64,000 nucleotides of DNA from Cytophagia bacterium (GTDB lineage: Bacteria > Bacteroidota > Bacteroidia > Cytophagales > Spirosomataceae). The notes beneath the pieces were generated by a model that saw only the letters and a program-made list of their open reading frames with translations, was not told the DNA's origin and searched no databases. The DNA lies in the NCBI GenBank assembly GCA_004293645.1, contig REAB01000071.1, positions 1 to 64,000 on the forward strand, in the 5' to 3' direction. This document shows positions 58,746-64,000 of this stretch, piece by piece (position 1 is the first letter of the stretch; each line of letters opens with the position of its first letter). A program made the translations under genes and the position numbers.

Positions 58746-59756
58746 TTAGCGCGAGAGCCGCCCTGAGGCATCGCCCGCTACCAAGCGGCTTACTTCGGCT
58801 ACGCTCACCAAATTAAAATCGCCTTCGATGGTGTGTTTGAGTGCGGCGGCAGCTGTGCCAAAATCCAAGGCTTTTTGAACGTCGTTGGTTTGGTCAATTT
58901 GGTACAAATAACCCGCTATAAAAGCGTCGCCACTGCCTATTCTGTCCACAATATGATGAAGGTCGTGCACGATGGTTTTGTAGGTTTTAGTGCCGTCAAA
59001 AGCGCGCCCCCTGAGCTGGTTGTGCGACGCACTGATGGAGTCGCGCTTGGTGTCTACAATGGTTTTGACAGAAGGATACCGCTCCATGACTTGCGCCGAA
59101 GCCGAAGCCCAATTGCTTTTGGCGTCTGGTTCGGGCAATATATCAAAAAGGTCTTCGGCGTTGCTGGTGCCGCACACAATGAGGTCGCAGTGGCTCACCA
59201 ATTCGGGCATTATTTCTTTGGGGGTTTTGCCCCAACGCCACAAGCCTTGGCGGTAATTCACGTCAGCCGATATTTTAACGCCCAGCCGTTTGGCGGTTCT
59301 GACGGCTTCCAAACACGCCTCGGCAGCGGCCTCAGACAACGCGGGCGCGATGCCCGTAAAATGAAACCAGCTGGCTCCCGTTAAAATGGCCTCCCAGTCA
59401 AAATCGGCAGGATTGAGCGTACAAAAAGAATCATTGAGGCGGTCGTAAACTACTTGGCTCGCGCGACTGTTGGCCCCGTTTTCTACAAAATAAAGCCCCA
59501 AACGCTCGCCTCCGTACTGAATCTGGGCAGTATCTAAGCCAAATTTGCGGAGATACATGGTAGCCGCCCGCCCCATGTCGTTGTCAGGAAAACGCGTAAC
59601 GTGTACCGCCGCCACTCCCCACTGCGCCAACGCAATGGCTACGTTGGCCTCGCCACCCGCGTAGGTAATATCAAAACTGTGGGCTTGCCCAAAGCGCGCA
59701 AAAGCGGGCGGTGAAAGCCGCATCATAATTTGCCCGAAAGTAACAATTTTCTGCAT
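58746..59756 (-). CDS. PfkB-family sugar kinase (2-dehydro-3-deoxygluconate kinase-like)
   Basis: 336 residues. Seen: ITYAGGEANVAIALAQWGVA (substrate-side Gly motif), RFPDNDMGRAATMYLRKFGL, ISADVNYRQGLWRWGKTPKE, CGTSNAEDLFDIL and the ATP-site VDRIGSGDAFIAGYLYQID with the catalytic Asp. The DVNYRxGLWRWG segment is typical of KDG kinases, which phosphorylate KDG from uronate breakdown. No aldolase gene (KDPG aldolase) is adjacent in the window. Confidence 0.9.
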   Translation of the reverse strand: MQKIVTFGQIMMRLSPPAFARFGQAHSFDITYAGGEANVAIALAQWGVAAVHVTRFPDNDMGRAATMYLRKFGLDTAQIQYGGERLGLYFVENGANSRASQVVYDRLNDSFCTLNPADFDWEAILTGASWFHFTGIAPALSEAAAEACLEAVRTAKRLGVKISADVNYRQGLWRWGKTPKEIMPELVSHCDLIVCGTSNAEDLFDILPEPDAKSNWASASAQVMERYPSVKTIVDTKRDSISASHNQLRGRAFDGTKTYKTIVHDLHHIVDRIGSGDAFIAGYLYQIDQTNDVQKALDFGTAAAALKHTIEGDFNLVSVAEVSRLVAGDASGRLSR

Positions 59757-59774
59757 CTGTATTGGAGGTCGGTT

Positions 59775-60488
59775 TTAGGATTTTTGTTTGTGTTTATTCA
59801 ATTGTTTTTTTGCCCACTTGTACGAATCAACAAATAAGGGTTTTTCCAACGAAATACCAAAACTGTAATAAGCACCGTTGTAATTGGTGGGCGTATTTTG
59901 TTGATAAATAGCGTGCCGGTAGCCGCCTTGCACCGAAAAACCTACCCAACGGGTGGCTTTCCATTTGAGATAAACGCCCATTTGAGCGGGCAAAAAAAAG
60001 TCAGTTCTTCGCCAAATCATAATATCGTTCAAAAGCTGGCGGTCGGCACTTTGGGTTGCACCAATGCCCAGTTCGAGCGGAATACTGAGCCGCCAGCGTT
60101 GGTTTTCAATGACATTGGGCCAGTACATGAGGTTGAAATAATAGAGGTCGGTTCTGGTATAATAGCCCAAATTGATGAGCCGCGCCGCATCTTTCCGAAA
60201 ATCAATGAGCCGCAGCAGCGAGTTAAAGGTGAGCCAATAATAGCCAAAAGTAATTTCGTGCCGATTTTTACCAAACTGAACACCCGTATTGATGCCCCAA
60301 ATATTGACGAACTTGCGGTCAATAAACGAGCTGCGCGCGTCCCAGTTGATGGCATAAGTCAATTTACTGCGGCGAATTTTGGTGGTATCTTTGGCAACGA
60401 GGCTATCAGCTAAAAAAAAACATTGGGCTTGGGTTGGCATTAGCACCACAAACGCCATTAGAAGTAGATATTTCTTGCCCGTAGCCAT
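59775..60488 (-). CDS. Predicted outer-membrane beta-barrel protein
   Basis: 237 residues from ATG 60488 (signal MATGKKYLLLMAFVVLMPTQAQC); the first ATG at 60509 overlaps the DUF3108 gene. The rest shows amphipathic aromatic strands (RHEITFGYYWLTFNSLLRLI, TDLYYFNLMYWPNVIENQRW, AYYSFGISLEKPLF). No family recognised. Encoded just after the DUF3108 gene, 11 nt from its stop, so both probably belong to one envelope unit. Confidence 0.7.
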   Translation of the reverse strand: MATGKKYLLLMAFVVLMPTQAQCFFLADSLVAKDTTKIRRSKLTYAINWDARSSFIDRKFVNIWGINTGVQFGKNRHEITFGYYWLTFNSLLRLIDFRKDAARLINLGYYTRTDLYYFNLMYWPNVIENQRWRLSIPLELGIGATQSADRQLLNDIMIWRRTDFFLPAQMGVYLKWKATRWVGFSVQGGYRHAIYQQNTPTNYNGAYYSFGISLEKPLFVDSYKWAKKQLNKHKQKS

Positions 60489-60499
60489 TATATGCCGTC

Positions 60500-61285
60500 T
60501 CAAAACCATTTAAAATCTTGCTTCGTATTGCGGTAGTTGCGTATTTCCATCACCAACGAACCCACCCACAAATCTACTTCTACTTTTACGGGTACTTTGT
60601 TAGAATCGTCCGACATCCAAATTCTGATGGAGTTTTCGCCCTTAAAAAGCTGATTATCAGGAATAATGGGGTTGATTTTTAAGACGTTTAGTTTGCCGTA
60701 TTTGGTTTTTATTACTTCTTTGCCTCGGTAGCGTACTTTGAGCGGATAAACGGCGTTTTCAAAAAAAGTGGGTACGCTCACCACGTCGTTGGGGTTGAGT
60801 TTGGAATAGTCGATGGTGCGCAGAAAAAAATACCCGCTTATGGCATCTTGCACGTTGTTGGGTACGGCGTGTTGCTTGGTGCCGTTTTCGTCGGTAACAA
60901 AGGCCGCATCGTTGGGGTGATTAAAAACCACGGTTTCGGTTTTTCGGTAGTCGTTTTCGCGGACATTTCTATAAAATTTTTGCGACACAATGGCCGAGGT
61001 GTCAATCCACGACACCCATTGATTGCGAATTTTGGCAAACCAACTAAACGCCCCCAGCGTTTTGCCTACCACATTGACTTGATAGCAAGGCCGACCATTG
61101 ACCGCCTGCACCTCTGGGGCTATCTCAACGGTGGCATCGGCGGCATTGAAGAGTCCATAATGCACCCGATATTCAAAATATTCGCCCGAATCAAAACTGG
61201 TATTGACTACGCGGCGGTAAGAATCTTTGGCGTGAAAAGCCATTCCAAAAAATAATAAACCAACCAACAACAAACGTAAGAGCAT
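60500..61285 (-). CDS. DUF3108 protein
   Basis: 261 residues, signal-like start (LLRLLLVGLLFFGMAFHAKD). Seen: SGEYFEYRVHYGLFNAADAT, VNVVGKTLGAFSWFAKIRNQ, WVSWIDTSAIVSQKFYRNVR, ENSIRIWMSDDSNKVPVKVE and VDLWVGSLVMEIRNY, the DUF3108 pattern. A periplasmic role is likely; function unknown. Members often lie near envelope-lipid genes, from memory. Followed by the barrel protein on the same strand. Confidence 0.85.
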   Translation of the reverse strand: MLLRLLLVGLLFFGMAFHAKDSYRRVVNTSFDSGEYFEYRVHYGLFNAADATVEIAPEVQAVNGRPCYQVNVVGKTLGAFSWFAKIRNQWVSWIDTSAIVSQKFYRNVRENDYRKTETVVFNHPNDAAFVTDENGTKQHAVPNNVQDAISGYFFLRTIDYSKLNPNDVVSVPTFFENAVYPLKVRYRGKEVIKTKYGKLNVLKINPIIPDNQLFKGENSIRIWMSDDSNKVPVKVEVDLWVGSLVMEIRNYRNTKQDFKWF

Positions 61286-61408
61286 AACTTAGTGATGTGT
61301 AAAAAATAAACGGGGCCCGCAACAGCGGATAAATCCATGAATGTAAAGTACTGGTAATGAAACACTTCCTTGTTCATTATCATCAAATTGCCCACTACTT
61401 TTTCTTGC

Positions 61409-62413
61409 TCAAAACGAAGTAGGATATTTTGTTTTTAGATAACGCAAATAAGCCGAAAAATTGCCTTTAAAACGAGTTTCAAATTCGGTTCTGAATTGAT
61501 TTTGGCGGGCGTGGTAAGTAAGGTAGCCAATAAAAAAAGCATTATTGAGGGTTTTTTGGGGCCGCCAAGGGTATTTTTGCCCTACCAGTCCACCCAAAAG
61601 CGTATCCGACCGACTGACAATTTGCCGAATCAAGGCTGTTTTGAGGCTGTCTTTTTGTTTATCTAAAAAGCTGGCTGTGAACGTATTATAGAGGCTATCG
61701 AGCTGTTTTGCGCCTATTAGCACGTGCTGGCTAAAAGCGTCGTTGTAACGTTTTCTAAATTCGTAGCGTTGCAATTGCGGCGACTTTGCCCCGTAGCGGT
61801 TTTGCATGAAGCGCGTGGCCCCGTAGTCGCCCACAAAGTTGGCCAAGTTTTCGTTGAGTTCGAGGTTGTCTTTTACAAACAGCGTGCCGTGGGTCATTTC
61901 GTGCATGATCAAATTGGCCAAACTACCCTCGCCCCGATACAGCATAGACGACAGCACGGGGTCTTTCAAAAAACCCAACGTACTCCACGCCGACACCTCG
62001 CCAATCTGGGTGTCAAAGCCCACCGCGATGAGCATTTTTTGTTCGGTTTGGGCGCGGGTGGTGTCAAAAAAACCTTTGTAAGCAAACTTTCCAATCACTG
62101 GAAACGCCCATTCTTTGGCCACCAAACGGTATTTTTCGGAAGCCGTGATGACCCACAAAATGGGCTTGCCTTGTTGGTCGTAAAGTTGGGTATAACTGCC
62201 CGAGTCGTCTAAGCCAAGCGAATCAACGGCGAAGCGTTTGATGTCGGCAATGAGCCTGAGTTGTTTTTTAAGCGAGTCGGGAAAAGTGGCATCTTGCAGC
62301 ACGTCGGCGATGGGGCGGGTGTTGGTCAAAATGCGCAATTGCCCCCGCGCCTGCGCCAAACCATAATCCAGCAACTCCCGATAAACCACGGCCAGTGCCA
62401 CCAAGACGAGCAA
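61409..62413 (-). CDS. Predicted metallo-aminopeptidase (PF10023-like)
   Basis: About 334 residues. The zinc motif NLIMHEMTHGTLFVKDNLEL (HExxH with a downstream acidic ligand) and LNENLANFVGDYGATRF place it in the predicted-aminopeptidase family PF10023. Upstream of TTG 62413 the frame stays open only to a stop at 62441-62443, with no ATG or GTG in it; homologues start about ten residues earlier (M-LK-type), where this sequence has AAC-CTC-AAA-CGC. The start is therefore uncertain and may use TTG or an unusual codon, or be damaged. The N-terminal segment (LVLVALAVVYRELLDYGLAQ) is a membrane anchor. Confidence 0.75.
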   Translation of the reverse strand: MLVLVALAVVYRELLDYGLAQARGQLRILTNTRPIADVLQDATFPDSLKKQLRLIADIKRFAVDSLGLDDSGSYTQLYDQQGKPILWVITASEKYRLVAKEWAFPVIGKFAYKGFFDTTRAQTEQKMLIAVGFDTQIGEVSAWSTLGFLKDPVLSSMLYRGEGSLANLIMHEMTHGTLFVKDNLELNENLANFVGDYGATRFMQNRYGAKSPQLQRYEFRKRYNDAFSQHVLIGAKQLDSLYNTFTASFLDKQKDSLKTALIRQIVSRSDTLLGGLVGQKYPWRPQKTLNNAFFIGYLTYHARQNQFRTEFETRFKGNFSAYLRYLKTKYPTSF

Positions 62414-62528
62414 AAAACCGATAAAAATGCGTTTGAGGTTTCAAGGAGTCGGCAAAGATTAATAACAAACGCCACAAAATTGGGATTTTTTTTGCGATAT
62501 TTACCCAATAAAAACAAAACTACAAAAA

Positions 62529-63173
62529 ATGGAATTAGTGGCCACGCTTTCCGAAACCATCAGAGAACGCCTCAAAACAGAGCGCATTGTGTGCGTGGAG
62601 GCTACGCTCGACGAATATTTTGATGAGCTCGACGGGATTGAAAAAGAAAATTTCAAAATAGAATACGCCTTCGAAACCATATTTGCCAGCATGAGCCAAG
62701 CCAGCGAACCCCACGAAACAATTGTAGCCAATTTGATTTGGGCTTTAAACAATCATTATCGCCTAAAAGACGATTTTAGGGTCTTGGCCAGTGGCCGCAT
62801 TGTGTTTTCGCCCGACTGCAAACAAGCCTACAACCCCGATGCCATTGTGGTAAAAGGTGAAACGGAGTTGTTTCCGCGCCGCAAAAAAATAGCCGCCATG
62901 ACCAATCCTTACCTGATTGTGGAGGTGCAGTCTGACTCTACCAACGACATTGATATTTTTGAGAAACTACCCTGCTACAAATCTTTCGACTCCGTAACGC
63001 AGATTGTGTACGTAGCCCAGCGTCGGCCTTTTGTTTCGGTTTATACCAAAAACCAAGATCAACTGCACTGGATTAACGAAGACTACCGCTCGATGGAAAC
63101 CACCGTCAAAGTTGATGGTTTTGAAATAGCCATGAAAGACATTTATCGTAAAATTGCCTTTCCCAAAAAATAG
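62529..63173 (+). CDS. Uma2 family protein (second copy)
   Basis: 214 residues. It follows the same pattern as the gene at 7182: a strand region ENFKIEYAFETIFASMSQAS, acidic motif AYNPDAIVVKGE, and PYLIVEVQSDSTNDID with the conserved Glu, then KLPCYKSFDSVTQIVYVAQR. The two are clearly diverged and not recent duplicates. It has no protease partner. It is divergent from the aminopeptidase gene with an 85-bp gap. Function unknown. Confidence 0.85.
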   Translation: MELVATLSETIRERLKTERIVCVEATLDEYFDELDGIEKENFKIEYAFETIFASMSQASEPHETIVANLIWALNNHYRLKDDFRVLASGRIVFSPDCKQAYNPDAIVVKGETELFPRRKKIAAMTNPYLIVEVQSDSTNDIDIFEKLPCYKSFDSVTQIVYVAQRRPFVSVYTKNQDQLHWINEDYRSMETTVKVDGFEIAMKDIYRKIAFPKK

Positions 63174-63199
63174 ATTTATCCGCTTTTTCTTGTAAGTAC

Positions 63200-64000
63200 A
63201 TGTTGATAGTAAAAAGAACCTCAGTCAAATGGTGTTTATGTGTTGGGTTTGCTCTTTTAGTGGCCAACGCTGCTGCGCAAAAATCCTATCTAAAAGGCTA
63301 CATTGTTGATATAAAAGGAGATACCACGCGAGGTTGGGTCAGAGAGGAACTGCCAAAATCAAGAAAGCTACAAACCTGCCATTTTAGAGGTGAAAACTCA
63401 GGCGTTTATGCAGATTATTCGGCTTCTCAACTGAAAGCCTATGGCTACGAAAATGGTCGAAGTTTGGTGGCGATTAGCTATCGTAAAGACAGTTTGGCTG
63501 CTCCAAAAATGATTTTTATGGAGTACTTGGTGAGCAGTAAACTATCGCTTTTGCGCAACAAAGATGCTTTTTTTCTCTTCAAATCAGCTCAGTTGTATCC
63601 GCTCGTTACTAAGGACAAAGAAGTACAGAGCCAAGGTCGCCGTTATATCAAAACTACGCTCGTTTTTCAAGATGTGATTCACAACTTAATAAAACCCGAA
63701 TGTCCCGATTTGTTGTATCGGAAATCTCAAATGATTAAAGATGAGCTTATTGATGTGGTAAAAGCGTACAATGAATGCATAAAATCGCCCTATAAAGTGC
63801 ATCTTTCGTCGCCTATCAAATCTAAAAACAGGTTGCATTTTTATGTGCAAGCGGGTTTTCAGCAAATCAATTTAACACTCCCTACTTATGGCCAAAAAAT
63901 AGACCCAACGGGTACATATTTTAATGTGCCATACCTCGCAACTACCGACAATCGGGCATATCGCCTTTTCATTCCTGCTGTTGGAGTGGAGTGGCGTTTG
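63200..64000 (+). CDS. Exported protein, 3' cut off by the window end (possible barrel)
   Basis: Reading frame open from ATG 63200 to the last base, 267 residues seen. Signal peptide WCLCVGFALLVANAAA-Q. The next ~190 residues (YLKGYIVDIKGDTTRGWVRE, CHFRGENSGVYADYSASQLK, AISYRKDSLAAPKMIFMEYL) resemble proteins of Bacteroidota in which a small N-terminal domain precedes an outer-membrane barrel. From ~residue 213 (KNRLHFYVQAGFQQINLTLP) barrel-like strands begin. The rest lies outside the window. 26 nt after the second Uma2 gene. Confidence 0.75.
   Translation, partial: MLIVKRTSVKWCLCVGFALLVANAAAQKSYLKGYIVDIKGDTTRGWVREELPKSRKLQTCHFRGENSGVYADYSASQLKAYGYENGRSLVAISYRKDSLAAPKMIFMEYLVSSKLSLLRNKDAFFLFKSAQLYPLVTKDKEVQSQGRRYIKTTLVFQDVIHNLIKPECPDLLYRKSQMIKDELIDVVKAYNECIKSPYKVHLSSPIKSKNRLHFYVQAGFQQINLTLPTYGQKIDPTGTYFNVPYLATTDNRAYRLFIPAVGVEWRL

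Overview
The window looks like a chromosomal segment of a Bacteroidota bacterium, most likely of the Cytophagales type. The evidence is: a C-terminal type IX secretion sorting domain at the left edge; promoters of the Bacteroidota form TAnnTTTG ahead of many genes; a long-form NusB; the nusB / DUF1573 / yajC / ybbR / coaE cluster; a tRNA-guanine transglycosylase without the usual zinc cysteines; carboxypeptidase-regulatory/DUF5686 and OmpA/TSP3 outer-membrane proteins; and a tRNA without encoded CCA. The lineage is an inference; no 16S gene is present.

Layout. 1-3.5 kb: T9SS cargo end, tgt, OmpA-family protein. 3.6-10.6 kb: a tightly packed run of nucleotide-sugar dehydrogenase, UDP-galactopyranose mutase, dxr and rseP, interrupted by two accessory pairs (Uma2 nuclease + retropepsin-like protease; DUF6883 + DUF4926). 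10.6-17.8 kb: rpmI-rplT, an orphan histidine kinase, hemA, a ChlI/MoxR-type AAA protein, a TPR lipoprotein and an NAD(P)-binding protein. 17.8-28.2 kb: glutaminyl-cyclase-like M28 peptidase, LysE exporter, Nudix hydrolase, cation efflux protein, Tat-exported TIM-barrel isomerase, SDR, NTP pyrophosphohydrolase, a Lys-rich repeat protein, a 2-hydroxyacid dehydrogenase, purN and a thioesterase. 28.2-32.6 kb: acyl-CoA dehydrogenase with a double palindromic operator, two small/unknown genes, gatB. 32.9-40.3 kb: the most interesting region, with two phasin-like genes, a SARP/BTAD-type regulator and a coiled-coil protein, then an AccI-like restriction-modification system, then a wax-ester synthase/DGAT fused to an SCP2 domain. 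40.4-53.7 kb: gpsA, sua5, an AraC regulator, DUF5686 protein, rluD, a coiled-coil membrane protein, the coaE-ybbR-yajC-DUF1573-ytxH-nusB run and a SixA-type phosphatase. 53.8-64 kb: polytopic membrane protein, prfC, lipase, tRNA-Ala, sugar kinase, envelope proteins, a metallo-aminopeptidase, a second Uma2 protein and a cut-off exported protein.

The main new idea is a small regulatory system. The BTAD/SARP-like regulator is followed on the same strand by two phasin-like genes. Each of these has a promoter with two 11-bp-spaced direct repeats (AGTTACA on the + strand), both exactly 9 nt from the TAnnTTTG box. This is the arrangement known for actinobacterial SARP regulators. With the WS/DGAT-SCP2 fusion nearby, it suggests a neutral-lipid or polyester granule module, although the restriction-modification genes lie between the two halves.

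The second main idea is a family of modular, non-coding, MITE-like repeats (copies at 0.28-0.45, 28.17-28.39, 46.55-46.73 and 58.21-58.36 kb). Their ends read TAAGTA from either side, and in two cases the repeat end supplies the stop codon of the neighbouring gene. Other repeats include a REP-like double hairpin (19.47-19.58 kb), a 14-bp tandem array (22.36-22.44 kb), a 26-bp-arm palindrome (40.37-40.43 kb) and hairpin plus pyrimidine-rich repeats that form the 5' end of the TPR lipoprotein reading frame (15.9-16.1 kb).
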